The position numbers and the translations under genes were made by a program. Below the pieces are notes generated by a model that was given only the letters and a program-made list of their open reading frames with translations, was not told the origin of the DNA and searched no databases. From Planctomycetales bacterium (GTDB taxonomy: Bacteria; Planctomycetota; Planctomycetia; Isosphaerales; Isosphaeraceae), in assembly GCA_027452145.1 (NCBI GenBank), contig DAIDHB010000064.1, positions 1 through 64,000 on the forward strand: DNA of 64,000 nt. The letters are read 5' to 3'. Of the stretch, positions 8,846 to 17,453 are shown piece after piece (the stretch's first letter is position 1; every line of letters starts with the position of its first letter).

Positions 8846-9621
8846 GATCGCGACCCGGCGTGCTGGGCTGTCTCGGAGGGGTCGGGCAGGCCGGCGAGAT
8901 CCGGCTTCCCGTCCCCGGTCAGTTTCAGGAACAGGTCCTCGAGCGGGCCGTGGTGCTGGACGCGGGACCGGAGCTCGTCGAGCGTCCCCGTCGCCAGCAT
9001 TCGGCCGTGGTCGACGATGCCGATCCGATCGGCCAGCTCCTCGGCGATCGCCAGGAGGTGCGTCGACATCAGGACGGCGCAACCTGATCGGGCCTGCTGG
9101 ACGAACAGGTCCTTGACGATCCGCGCACTGCGGGGGTCGAGGCCCACCAGCGGCTCGTCCACCACCAGGACGCGGGGGTCGTGCACGAGGGCCGAGGCGA
9201 ACACCACGCGCTGCTTCATTCCCTGCGAGTAGCTCTCGCAGAGTTCGTCGACGTAGTCGCCCATCTCGAAGGTGTCGATCAGCTCGAGGATGCGCCGCGC
9301 CGATCGGTCGGGGTCGAGGCCGTACATCTCGACGACGAACCGGAGGAACTCGCGGCCGGTGAGCTTGTCGTAGAGATACGGCTGGTCGGGGACGTAGCCG
9401 AGCAACTGCCGCGCGGCCCGGCTGGACGCGTCGAACCCGCCGATCCGCACGATCCCCTCGGTCGGGGCGAGCAGCCCGCAGATCATCTTGATTGTGGTCG
9501 TCTTGCCGGCGCCATTGGGCCCGAGGAAGGCGAAGAGCTCGCCGGCCCTGACCTCCAGGTCGAGGCGGTCGACGGCACACTTGGATCCGAACCGTTTCGT
9601 GACACCACGGACCTCGATCAT
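8842..9621 (-). CDS. ABC transporter ATP-binding protein
   Basis: A 259-residue ATPase with Walker A ([12 protein letters not shown]), signature region (ESYSQGMKQRVVFA), Walker B (VLVVDEPLVGLD) and switch His (MSTHLL). The start MIEVRGVTKRFG is the usual beginning of the family, and its ATG overlaps the preceding gene's TGA, as its own TGA does with the permease ATG. The three genes therefore form a tight operon. The signature differs from the canonical LSGGQ, as is usual for ABC-2 exporters of this class. Confidence 0.93.
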   Translation of the reverse strand: MIEVRGVTKRFGSKCAVDRLDLEVRAGELFAFLGPNGAGKTTTIKMICGLLAPTEGIVRIGGFDASSRAARQLLGYVPDQPYLYDKLTGREFLRFVVEMYGLDPDRSARRILELIDTFEMGDYVDELCESYSQGMKQRVVFASALVHDPRVLVVDEPLVGLDPRSARIVKDLFVQQARSGCAVLMSTHLLAIAEELADRIGIVDHGRMLATGTLDELRSRVQHHGPLEDLFLKLTGDGKPDLAGLPDPSETAQHAGSRS

Positions 9622-10493
9622 GGACGTGACCTCCCTGCCGCGCCACCGGGCTCGGCGGATGCCGGGGCACGGGCGTCGTCGCCGCGGCGCTCCAGGATCA
9701 GATGTACCATCGGAAACGGGACCTCCTGCCGGAGAATCATGCCGTCGGTGGCAACCCAGGTGTGGACCCGTAGGCTGGACATCTGCTGCTCCACCTCGTA
9801 GGTCGAGACGGGGTTGCCCGCCCAGTGGATGAGGGTCTGGCGGGTGACCTCGGCACGGGACGACTCGGTCCTGCCGGTGAAGGGATTGACCGCTTGCATC
9901 TCCCACCGCTGCCCGACGTGCAGGCCCGGCAGACGATCGAGCGGGCCCAGGAGGTCGCTCACCACGCTGCGTGGTTCGTACTTGATCGAGTCACTCCGAT
10001 TCATGATGGGGATCGGCCCGCGGGCGACGATATTCATGCGGCCGTCCTTTAGCCGGCCCGTGACGTGGACCATCTCGTCGCCCAGTTCCGACGAGACCCG
10101 GACCTCGAAGTTCTGGAGGTTCCCCGCCGGGTCGACGTTGTACCGGCTCTTGACCTCGACGCGCAGGCTGTCGCGGATCGCCAGCAGCGTCCCCTTGAGC
10201 AGGCCGCCGGCGTCGAACTCGACGCGGCTGGTCATCTCGAACCAGCCGTCGGCCTGGCGCTTCGTGGTGGTCACGGCCTCGCCGACGGTCCGGCGGTCCT
10301 CGGGCGATCGCGGGTCGTCGAGGACCTGGATGCTCCACCGCACCGAACCGCTGGAATCGCTCGCGAAGGCGATGCCGCGCAGGTCGGGCGGGTAGCCCAT
10401 GGTGAGTTCGGGCAACACGTCCCACTTCAGGAGCAGGAACGCCGCGACCGACCAGTAGACCAGGATGACCAGCGAGATCCATCGCGAAGGCAT
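9618..10493 (-). CDS. Membrane-anchored protein of an ABC operon, function unknown
   Basis: The protein has 291 residues. One N-terminal span (LVILVYWSVAAFLLLKW) is followed by a long soluble region probably outside the cytoplasm, made of beta-strand-like segments with polar turns. I recognise no named domain. It is the first gene of the three-gene ABC operon, and its TGA overlaps the ATPase ATG. A role as an accessory or substrate-contacting subunit is only inference from linkage. The ATG at 10493 was preferred because it sits just before the membrane span. Confidence 0.75.
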   Translation of the reverse strand: MPSRWISLVILVYWSVAAFLLLKWDVLPELTMGYPPDLRGIAFASDSSGSVRWSIQVLDDPRSPEDRRTVGEAVTTTKRQADGWFEMTSRVEFDAGGLLKGTLLAIRDSLRVEVKSRYNVDPAGNLQNFEVRVSSELGDEMVHVTGRLKDGRMNIVARGPIPIMNRSDSIKYEPRSVVSDLLGPLDRLPGLHVGQRWEMQAVNPFTGRTESSRAEVTRQTLIHWAGNPVSTYEVEQQMSSLRVHTWVATDGMILRQEVPFPMVHLILERRGDDARAPASAEPGGAAGRSRP

Positions 10494-10922
10494 GGCCCGA
10501 GATCCTCGCCCCTGACTGACGTGGTGAATGGAGCGTCCTGCGCCGGTCGCGCGGGCGTGCGGCCGGTCCGATACTTCTAATGTAGACGCAACGTCAGTCC
10601 GCCAACAACGTCCCGCCGGCCGGGACGGCTCCCACACGCCGGTCCGCCGCGATCGGCACGTGATTCGCAGTTGCATTCAGCCACGTAAATCCGCATTCGG
10701 GGGCACCCGCGGCGTGACGCCACGGCGGTCCGCTCGTCCGATGCCGCGCGTCGCGAGGTTCCAGAGTCCGGGTTGACCGATCCGGCCATCGGCCGTATCT
10801 TCCAATTAGAGGCTCTGCCACGTCTCGCCTCGTGCCCCGCGACGGGGACCTCCCTCCCACACTCGCCGGGGGCCGCGTTCGGTCTTGCCCTGCGTCCCTC
10901 CCTCCCCTGTTAGGGATGTCTC
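10494..10922. other. Intergenic region between divergent genes
   Basis: This 429-base stretch separates the ABC operon start (minus) from the anchored-protein gene (plus). It should contain two divergent promoters. An AT-richer patch around 10571-10585 is the likeliest promoter zone for the minus operon, but I cannot define convincing -35/-10 pairs. I see no small gene or RNA gene in it. Confidence 0.5.
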
Positions 10923-11771
10923 ATGCGCATAAAGACCAAGAGGCTTCTCTGGGCCGGCATCGTCCTGGCGACGGTGGGCGCGATTCCGGTCGGCATCTGG
11001 TTCTCATTGACCTATGAGCCCTACTACTACCGGGCGATGATGCTCCAGTCGCGCGAGCATCGCGAGGGCAAGGCCCGCAAGTTCGTCGCGCTGAGCGCCC
11101 AGCTTCGCAACGACATCTGCCACGAGCCCACCTGGGAGGCGGTGTTCTCCGACCAGGAAGTCAACGCCTGGCTGGCCGAGGACCTGGTCACGCACTTCGC
11201 CGACCAGCTCCCGCCCGAGGTCCACGAGCCCCGCGTTCTCTTCGAGCTCGATCGGATCATACTGGCTTTCCAGCTCCGCCAGGGCGGGGTCCAGTCGGTG
11301 ATCACCGTGGTCGCCCGGCCGCGGGTCCCGCAGGGGAACACGATCGAGCTGACCCTCGAAAAGATCCGCGCCGGCATCCTGCCCGTCCCGGCAGACCAGG
11401 TGCTCGACCGGATCGTCGAGTACGGCCGGGCGCGCGGAGTCGACGTCGAGTGGTCGCGCCGCGACGGGTATCCGGTCGTGGTGATGCGCTACTCGCCGTC
11501 GCTCCAACGCGACGACGTGCAGCTCGAGGAGGTCCAGATCCGCACGGGGCAGCTCCGGCTGGCGGGCCGTTCGGACCGGACCCGTGGCGCCTTCATGCGG
11601 CCGACGCTCCCCTCGCGCCGGGTGCTTCAGATGACCTTTCCCAGGCGGAAAGTCCATGCCCCGCACTCGTCCGACGTGGTGCCGACCTGGCACAGCTCGG
11701 CCTCGCCGACCAGTTGGGCCCCATCGAAGGCGACCCGGATGCGGTCGACTCGCCACTCGAGGATCGCGTAG
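10923..11771 (+). CDS. Membrane-anchored protein of unknown function with doubtful 3' end
   Basis: The protein is 282 residues as read. An N-terminal span (LLWAGIVLATVGAIPVGIWF) is followed by a soluble region with the segment DICHEPTWEAVFSDQEVNAW; I do not recognise the family. Up to about residue 236 it reads as normal protein. The last 45 or so residues are antisense to the minus-strand gene 11627-11992 and are low in complexity (rich in Ser, Thr, Arg). A +1 shift near 11631 would meet TGA at 11632-11634 and end the protein at about 236 residues. I therefore suspect an indel, sequencing error or lost stop. Confidence 0.65.
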   Translation: MRIKTKRLLWAGIVLATVGAIPVGIWFSLTYEPYYYRAMMLQSREHREGKARKFVALSAQLRNDICHEPTWEAVFSDQEVNAWLAEDLVTHFADQLPPEVHEPRVLFELDRIILAFQLRQGGVQSVITVVARPRVPQGNTIELTLEKIRAGILPVPADQVLDRIVEYGRARGVDVEWSRRDGYPVVVMRYSPSLQRDDVQLEEVQIRTGQLRLAGRSDRTRGAFMRPTLPSRRVLQMTFPRRKVHAPHSSDVVPTWHSSASPTSWAPSKATRMRSTRHSRIA

Positions 11772-11992
11772 GTTCCCGCATCCACCCGGCGGACGCTCCC
11801 CCGGCCGCCCGAGATCTCGCCCTCGTAGTCGAGGTAGGCTATTCGGTGGTCCGGCAGCGACCGCGCCGGCAGTTCGATCCCGCCGACGACCGGCGCGTCG
11901 ATGGCCCAGGTCCGCAGGCTCGTGCCGTTTTCGAGCATCAGGTCCCAGTGGATTCCCCGCCAGCGATGCTCGAGCAGGACGAACCGGGGCAT
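11627..11992 (-). CDS. Stand-alone LigD-type 3'-phosphoesterase domain protein
   Basis: The 121-residue protein resembles the phosphoesterase (PE) domain found at the N-terminus of multidomain DNA ligase D, which trims 3' ends during non-homologous end joining. The opening PRFVLLEHRWRGIHWDLMLE is the key similarity: the family's H-x-DL-L-E pattern is present. Ligase and polymerase domains are absent and no ku gene is nearby, so it is a free-standing version; such proteins occur in many bacteria and their role is poorly defined. The ATG at 11992 was preferred over upstream in-frame codons, which add only basic, non-family residues. Confidence 0.8.
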   Translation of the reverse strand: MPRFVLLEHRWRGIHWDLMLENGTSLRTWAIDAPVVGGIELPARSLPDHRIAYLDYEGEISGGRGSVRRVDAGTYAILEWRVDRIRVAFDGAQLVGEAELCQVGTTSDECGAWTFRLGKVI

Positions 11993-12200
11993 GGTCGAGC
12001 CTCTCCGCGACGGCGAGCCCCCGCGCAACCGGAAGCGGCGGAAGGATTACCGCGAGCCGCGACCTTCCGTCTCGCCGCGGGCGCCCGCATAATGGCATCC
12101 AGTCTACTCTCCAGAAATCCGCCGACTCAACCCGCGTGAGGCAAGGACCCGGCTCGCGAGGACCCGTGACCGGATCGCCTCGATCCTCCACCCACCCCGC

Positions 12201-13637
12201 ATGGCGACGCAGGAGACGCTCCCGGTGACCCCCAAAGAAGTCTTGGCCCAGATTCGGCAGCGCGAGGTGACCACGGTGGACCTGCGGTTCATGGACTTTC
12301 CCGGCGTCTGGCAGCATTTCTCCATCCCGGCCGACGCCCTGACCGAGGAGACGTTCGAGGAGGGGATCGGATTCGACGGCTCGAGCGTGATGGGCTGGCG
12401 GGCGATCAACGAGGCCGACGTGCTGGTCCTGCCGCAGCCCGAGACGGCGGTGATCGACCCGTTCGCCTCGCAGTCCACGCTGACGATGATCTGCAACATC
12501 CAGGATCCGATCACGCATCAGGACTACACCCGCGACCCGCGCAACATCGCCCGCAAGGCCACGAGCTACATGCGCAATACCGGGTTAGCCGACGAGTGCC
12601 TCGTCGCGCCGGAGCTCGAGTTCTTCGTCTTCGACAACGTCCAGTTCGACCAGAAGGGCCACGAGGCGTTCTACCACGTCGACTCGGCCGAGGGGGCCTG
12701 GAACACCGGCCGGGCCGAGTCGCCCAATCTGGGCTACAAGGCCGGCGCCGGGCTGGGCTACTTTCCGTGCCCGCCGACGGACAGCCTGGCCGACCTCCGC
12801 TCGGAGATGGCCCAGCGGATGAACGAGTGCGGGATCGCCACCTCGGCCCATTTCCACGAGGTCGCAACCGGCGGCCAGTGCGAGATCGACCTGATGCCGG
12901 CCGCCCTGGTTGCCGCCGCCGATCATGTGATGCTCGCCCGCTACATCGTGCGGAACGTCGCGCGGCGCGCACGCAAGACCGCGACCTTCATGCCCAAGCC
13001 GCTCTTCGGCGACAACGGATCGGGCATGCACACGCACCTCATGCTCTGGAAGGACGGCCAGCCGCTCTTCGCCGGGCAGGGCTACGCGGGACTGAGCGAC
13101 GTCGGGCTCTACGCGATCGGCGGCCTGATCCGCCACGCCACGGCGCTTTGCGCCTTCGCCAATCCCACGACCAACAGCTACAAGCGGCTGATCACCGGGT
13201 TCGAGGCCCCGACGAAGGTCTCGTATAGCCGCCGCAACCGCGCGGCGATCGTCAGGGTGCCCGTGGGCAGCCCCAGCCCCGCCAGCCGCCGCATCGAGTA
13301 TCGCGGCCCGGACGCGGCCGCCAATCCGTACCTGCTGTTCTCGGCCGTGCTGATGGCCATGCTCGACGGCATCCAGCACAAGTACCGGCCGGGCGACCCG
13401 CTCGACAAGGACATCTATGACCTCCAGCCGGAGGAGCTCGACGACGTCCCGGCCACGCCCCGCTCGCTCGAGGCCTCGCTCGAGGCGCTGCGCTCCGATC
13501 ACGAGTTCCTTCTCCGCGGCGACGTGTTTACCCCTGACGTCATCGACACCTGGATCTGGTACAAGCAGACGCACGAGGTCGAGAAGATCCGCGTCCGGCC
13601 CCACCCGTATGAGTTCGCGCTCTACTACGACATCTGA
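12201..13637 (+). CDS. glnA: Type I glutamine synthetase
   Basis: The 478-residue enzyme condenses ammonia and glutamate to glutamine using ATP, as a cytoplasmic dodecamer. Family blocks are FDGSSVMGW, VAPELEFFVFD, HFHEVATGGQCEID (metal and glutamate binding), NGSGMHTH and NPTTNSYKRL. The segment DIYDLQPEE places Tyr406 where GlnE adenylylates the GSI-beta enzymes, so control by adenylylation is plausible. Length and order match the GSI family. No ntr or amtB-glnK genes adjoin it. It stands alone between the LigD-like gene (convergent to the preceding gene) and the kinase gene. Confidence 0.96.
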   Translation: MATQETLPVTPKEVLAQIRQREVTTVDLRFMDFPGVWQHFSIPADALTEETFEEGIGFDGSSVMGWRAINEADVLVLPQPETAVIDPFASQSTLTMICNIQDPITHQDYTRDPRNIARKATSYMRNTGLADECLVAPELEFFVFDNVQFDQKGHEAFYHVDSAEGAWNTGRAESPNLGYKAGAGLGYFPCPPTDSLADLRSEMAQRMNECGIATSAHFHEVATGGQCEIDLMPAALVAAADHVMLARYIVRNVARRARKTATFMPKPLFGDNGSGMHTHLMLWKDGQPLFAGQGYAGLSDVGLYAIGGLIRHATALCAFANPTTNSYKRLITGFEAPTKVSYSRRNRAAIVRVPVGSPSPASRRIEYRGPDAAANPYLLFSAVLMAMLDGIQHKYRPGDPLDKDIYDLQPEELDDVPATPRSLEASLEALRSDHEFLLRGDVFTPDVIDTWIWYKQTHEVEKIRVRPHPYEFALYYDI

Positions 13638-13726
13638 ACCGGCTGTCCCCGCCCGGTCCGTCACGACCTCCATCCGCCCGGTCCCGTTTCTCGCGCCCGG
13701 CTCCGCCCGGGCCGTGCGCCGCCCTT

Positions 13727-13740
13727 GCGCTCGCGAGCGC
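13727..13740. terminator. Possible terminator hairpin after glnA
   Basis: A perfect 14-base palindrome, GCGCTCGCGAGCGC, lies 90 bases after the glnA stop and is followed within six bases by TCTTTT. The loop would be tiny and the T tract is short, so this is only a weak candidate. Confidence 0.25.
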
Positions 13741-13875
13741 TCTGGTCTTTTGGGGTGTGGGTGCTTATTGTCGTTAGAGAGGAAATTCGCACCGATCCGA
13801 TCTGGGTCGATCAATAGCGTGCGAGTATGACTGCACTTCTTGCGGTTCGCCACGGACATCGGGAGTCGTCGGGCC

Positions 13876-15408
13876 ATGGCGGAAAACGCGAAGGCGGAGC
13901 ACGTATGGCGTTCTCCTCCAGAGTTCCTGTCGGCCATGGAACGGGCCGGGGTGCTTCCGGAGGCGCAGTGGCGTGAGGTGCGCGATCGCTTCGGCGACGG
14001 CAGCGGCCTGAGCGACTCGACCGCGCTGGCGAGGCGGTTGATCAAGGACGGGCTGATCACCGAGTTCCAGGCGCGCCGCCTGCTGAAGGGCAGGAAGCGG
14101 ATCAATTACGGCCGGTACGTACTGATCGACCACATCGGGAAGGGGGCGCGCGGGCAGGTGTTCAAGGCGAGGCATCGCCTGATGGACCGCGTCGTCGCCT
14201 TGAAGGCGATCCGCCCCGATACGCGGATGAGCAAGAACTCGGTCGCGCGGTTCTTCCGCGAGATGAAGATGGTCGCGCTGCTCGACCATCCCAACGTGGT
14301 GCGAGCCATCGACGCCGACATCCAAGACGGCTCTCCGTACATCGTGATGGAGTACCTCGCAGGCGAGGATCTGGAGCAGGTCTTCGTGCGTCGCGGGGCC
14401 CTGCCGCTCAACGACGTGCTGGACTACATGGTGCAGGCTTGCCGCGGACTTCAGCATGCCCACGAGAAGGGCGTCATCCACCGCGACGTGAAGCCGACGA
14501 ATCTCTTCCTGGCCGAGGACGGCGTGGTGAAGCTGCTCGACCTGGGCCTGGGCGAGCTCATCGACGCGGAGGGAAAGTCGGACAGGGTCTTTGATACGGA
14601 CGAGGGGGTCGTCGTCGGCACCACGGACTACATGTCGCCCGAGCAGATCCGCGACAAGCCGATCGACGCCCGCACGGACATCTTCGGTCTCGGCTGCACG
14701 ATGTACCGGCTGCTCTCGGGCAGCTATGCCTTCCCCGGGCTGACGCGTGAGGATCGGCTGGTCAAGCGGATCCGCCAGCCGCACGTGCCAATCCACGACG
14801 TCCGGCCGGACGTGCCGACCCCGGTCGCCCGGATCATCGACCGCCTGCTGGCTCTTCGGGCCGAGGATCGCTACGAATCGGCGGCCGAGGTCGCGGATTC
14901 GATCGAGGCCGTGCTGCCGCCGTCGGTGCGCGCCCGCCGAGCCAGCGCGGCGAAGGGCGGGGCCGGCCGCGCGGGGGCCGGCCTGACCTCGCACCACTCC
15001 GAGGAGGAGAAGGTCGACTGGTCGCTGATCGAGTCCGCCCTGCGGCCGTCCGCACCCCAGCCTCGGACGGCCTCGCGGCTGGTCGAGCGGGACGAGCCGA
15101 AGCCGCCGCCGTCGCGGTCGCTGGCGTCGCACCGGCAGGAACTGGAAGAACAGGGGGACGAATCCGGCCGCGAGGTGCACGAGAAATATCGCAACGAGCT
15201 GGTCACCATGAACAAGGTGATGGCCGAGCTGCGCGCGGTCGAGCCCTCGAAGGAGGGCGAGGACGCGGACTCGGAGCAGCCCTGGCTCGAGCGGCTCGGC
15301 GAGAAGCTGGGCGACTACCTCGCCGAGCCCAGCGCGGGGCTGATCATCATCGTCGTGCTGGTCGTCATCCTCGTCCTTGCGCTGGCGATGGCGATCGCCC
15401 TGAGCTAG
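13876..15408 (+). CDS. Ser/Thr protein kinase with C-terminal membrane anchor
   Basis: A 510-residue Hanks-type kinase. An N-terminal module of about 75 residues contains ARRLIKDGLITEFQARRLL, which occurs in many planctomycete kinases. The kinase domain runs from about residue 79: glycine loop (IGKGARGQVF), VALKAI with the ATP-binding Lys, HRDVKPTN, DLGLGE in place of DFG, and SPEQ in place of APE, so it looks active. A charged, Pro-rich linker leads to a membrane span in the last 24 residues, placing the kinase in the cytoplasm on a C-terminal anchor. ATG 13876 was chosen over a TTG at 13840, which has no ribosome-binding site. No phosphatase gene adjoins it. Confidence 0.9.
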   Translation: MAENAKAEHVWRSPPEFLSAMERAGVLPEAQWREVRDRFGDGSGLSDSTALARRLIKDGLITEFQARRLLKGRKRINYGRYVLIDHIGKGARGQVFKARHRLMDRVVALKAIRPDTRMSKNSVARFFREMKMVALLDHPNVVRAIDADIQDGSPYIVMEYLAGEDLEQVFVRRGALPLNDVLDYMVQACRGLQHAHEKGVIHRDVKPTNLFLAEDGVVKLLDLGLGELIDAEGKSDRVFDTDEGVVVGTTDYMSPEQIRDKPIDARTDIFGLGCTMYRLLSGSYAFPGLTREDRLVKRIRQPHVPIHDVRPDVPTPVARIIDRLLALRAEDRYESAAEVADSIEAVLPPSVRARRASAAKGGAGRAGAGLTSHHSEEEKVDWSLIESALRPSAPQPRTASRLVERDEPKPPPSRSLASHRQELEEQGDESGREVHEKYRNELVTMNKVMAELRAVEPSKEGEDADSEQPWLERLGEKLGDYLAEPSAGLIIIVVLVVILVLALAMAIALS

Positions 15409-15445
15409 GGCGCCGCGCGGTTGCGATGCACCTCCGAGCCCGATG

Positions 15446-15498
15446 CGCCAGGGAGTGGATTCCGGCCGCGATCGGGCGATCCACTCGCCGGCGCCTGG
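15446..15498. terminator. Hairpin between convergent genes, probable bidirectional terminator
   Basis: GAGTGGAT (15453-15460) pairs with ATCCACTC (15479-15486), and an outer CCAGG (15448-15452) pairs with CCTGG (15494-15498). It lies between the stops of the kinase (15408) and the coiled-coil gene (15551), which converge. There is no strong T tract, so the terminator role is inference. Confidence 0.45.
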
Positions 15499-15550
15499 GG
15501 CCTGAATTAACGCAATCGTCCCACGTCGCATCCGACCTAAGATACCCCGA

Positions 15551-17185
15551 TCAGCGGCCCTTGTTGAGCTGGTCGTAGTAGGCCCGGATGTGCTTCTCGA
15601 CGTTCTTGGGGATCCGCTGATTGGTCAGGGCGTCGGCGGAGCCGGCGGTCGCGGCGTCGAGCTCGGCCTGGATGTCGATCTTGACGTCGCCCTTGACGGT
15701 CTTGCCGGGGGTCGTCAGGCCCTCCATGACGGCCTTCCCCTTGCCGAACTGGTTGCGCACCTTGGCCCGGTAGGTGGAGGTGTCGTCGGGCGCCTCGGGC
15801 CGATCGCCCTGGCCGCGGCCGCGGCCCATGCCGTTGCCGTTGCCTTTGTTGCGGTTGGCCATGTTCCGGCCGAGCATGTTCAGGTCGTCGCCGAGCTGGT
15901 TCATGCCCTCCATCGCGCCGTTGCCGTTCTTGGCGTCCTGGAGCTCGGCCATGGCGGCGTCGAGCGACTCCATCTCCTCGAGCTGCTTCGCCATCTGCTG
16001 GAGCTGCTCCTGCGACATCCCGAGCTGGGCGGCGGCCTGCTTCATGTCGCCCTGTTCCATCGCCTGCTGCGCCTTGCTCAGTTTGTCGGCGAGCTGCTGG
16101 AGCTGCTTGAGCCCCTTGGCCTGCTCGTTGAGCTTGGCCATCTCGCGCTCGAACTGCTGCTGGCTGAGGCCGCCGTTCTTGCGGGCCTCCTCCAGTTGCT
16201 TCTTGCGCTGCTCGAGGTTGGCCAGGTCGTTGAGCTTCTTGGACATCTCGGCGATCTGTTCCTTGAGCGCCTTCTTCTCGGCCTCGGTCATCTTGCCCGA
16301 CTGCATCTTCTCCTGGAGCTTCTGGAGCTCCCTGGCCGCCTTCTGGAAGTCGCCGCGGGCCAGTTCCTTGGCGAACTCATCGGCGGGGCCCTGGCTGCCC
16401 ATGTCCTTCAGATTCTGGAGCTGCCGGTTGATCTGCTCGGGCGAGCCGAGCTGCTTCTGCCGCTCCTTGAGGGCGTCGGTCAGCGAATTCAGCTCGACCA
16501 TCAGCTTGTCCTTGGCCGCCGGAGGGGCCTTGGCCAGGTCGTCTGATTTCTTCTGGATCTGGGCCAGGAGCTTGTCGGCCTCGGGGAACTTCTCCTTGTC
16601 GATGGTCTGGCGCTTGCTGGCGATCTTCTTGCTCAGGATCTCGGCCTGCTTCGCCAGTTGCTTCGTGTCGGTCGCCTCGGCATTTTTCGCCTGGGCCTTC
16701 GGCGGCACGAGGGCGGGGGCGAAGAGCAGGAGCACGGCGGCACAGGCCGGGATCAACACCACCCAGGCGCGGCGGGGCACCCGCAGGCCGAACTCGGCCG
16801 CGACGTCGAGGTCGGTGACCTTGCGGATTGCGTCGGAGAGCAGGGCGATGCCGGCGGGTGTTTCTCGCAGGTCGTCGGGGAGCGTCAGCGCGGAGCTGAG
16901 CCGTTCGTTGAGGTGAAACACCCGGTCGATCGCCACCGCGGCGTCCATGCGGCTCGGGCCCGAGAACGCCGCGATCAGACCGGCCAGCACGAGGCCCACT
17001 CCGCCGGCCACTGCGAACGGCACCCACTCGGGGCCGGGGAGTGTCCGGTTCATCAGCTTCTCGCCGGCGATCACCATCGCCACGATCGCCAGGCCGATCG
17101 CCCACGTCCACACCAGGGCGCCCAGGAACCGCTGACATCGCAGCCGCCGAAAGACCCGGGCCACCGGCTTCTCCAGCTCGCGCAT
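15551..17185 (-). CDS. Membrane protein with long coiled-coil region
   Basis: The 544-residue protein has two or three spans in the first 170 residues (ALVWTWAIGLAIVAMVIAG; VPFAVAGGVGLVLAGLIAAF; VVLIPACAAVLLLFAPALV). A very long Lys/Glu/Gln-rich coiled coil follows (about 185-430), then a Gly/Asn-rich stretch and a basic C-terminal domain ending in YYDQLNKGR. Similar proteins accompany MoxR/VWA gene clusters in planctomycetes, and such a cluster lies 10 kb away here. The start MRELEKPVARVF was preferred over an upstream codon. Function unknown; a structural or assembly role in the envelope is inference. Confidence 0.8.
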   Translation of the reverse strand: MRELEKPVARVFRRLRCQRFLGALVWTWAIGLAIVAMVIAGEKLMNRTLPGPEWVPFAVAGGVGLVLAGLIAAFSGPSRMDAAVAIDRVFHLNERLSSALTLPDDLRETPAGIALLSDAIRKVTDLDVAAEFGLRVPRRAWVVLIPACAAVLLLFAPALVPPKAQAKNAEATDTKQLAKQAEILSKKIASKRQTIDKEKFPEADKLLAQIQKKSDDLAKAPPAAKDKLMVELNSLTDALKERQKQLGSPEQINRQLQNLKDMGSQGPADEFAKELARGDFQKAARELQKLQEKMQSGKMTEAEKKALKEQIAEMSKKLNDLANLEQRKKQLEEARKNGGLSQQQFEREMAKLNEQAKGLKQLQQLADKLSKAQQAMEQGDMKQAAAQLGMSQEQLQQMAKQLEEMESLDAAMAELQDAKNGNGAMEGMNQLGDDLNMLGRNMANRNKGNGNGMGRGRGQGDRPEAPDDTSTYRAKVRNQFGKGKAVMEGLTTPGKTVKGDVKIDIQAELDAATAGSADALTNQRIPKNVEKHIRAYYDQLNKGR

Positions 17186-17453
17186 CGGGCGACTCCTACG
17201 ACTTGAGAACGTGTCGATGGTGCTCGGCCGGGACGACACCCAGCTCTCTGACGAACGTCATACAGTACTTTAACCGTCCGCCAGGCCGGCCGCAAGTGCG
17301 TTGCACGAGTCCTTTCGGATCGAGCCGGGGCCCATTTCCGGAAATCTCCCGAGAAATCGGGATTGGTCGAGGGCCGAGGTGCAGTACCCTGGATGATCGA
17401 GCACACTCCGGTATTGGGGTCAGCGGACTCCGGCCTCTGGTGGAGGTGGCAGG

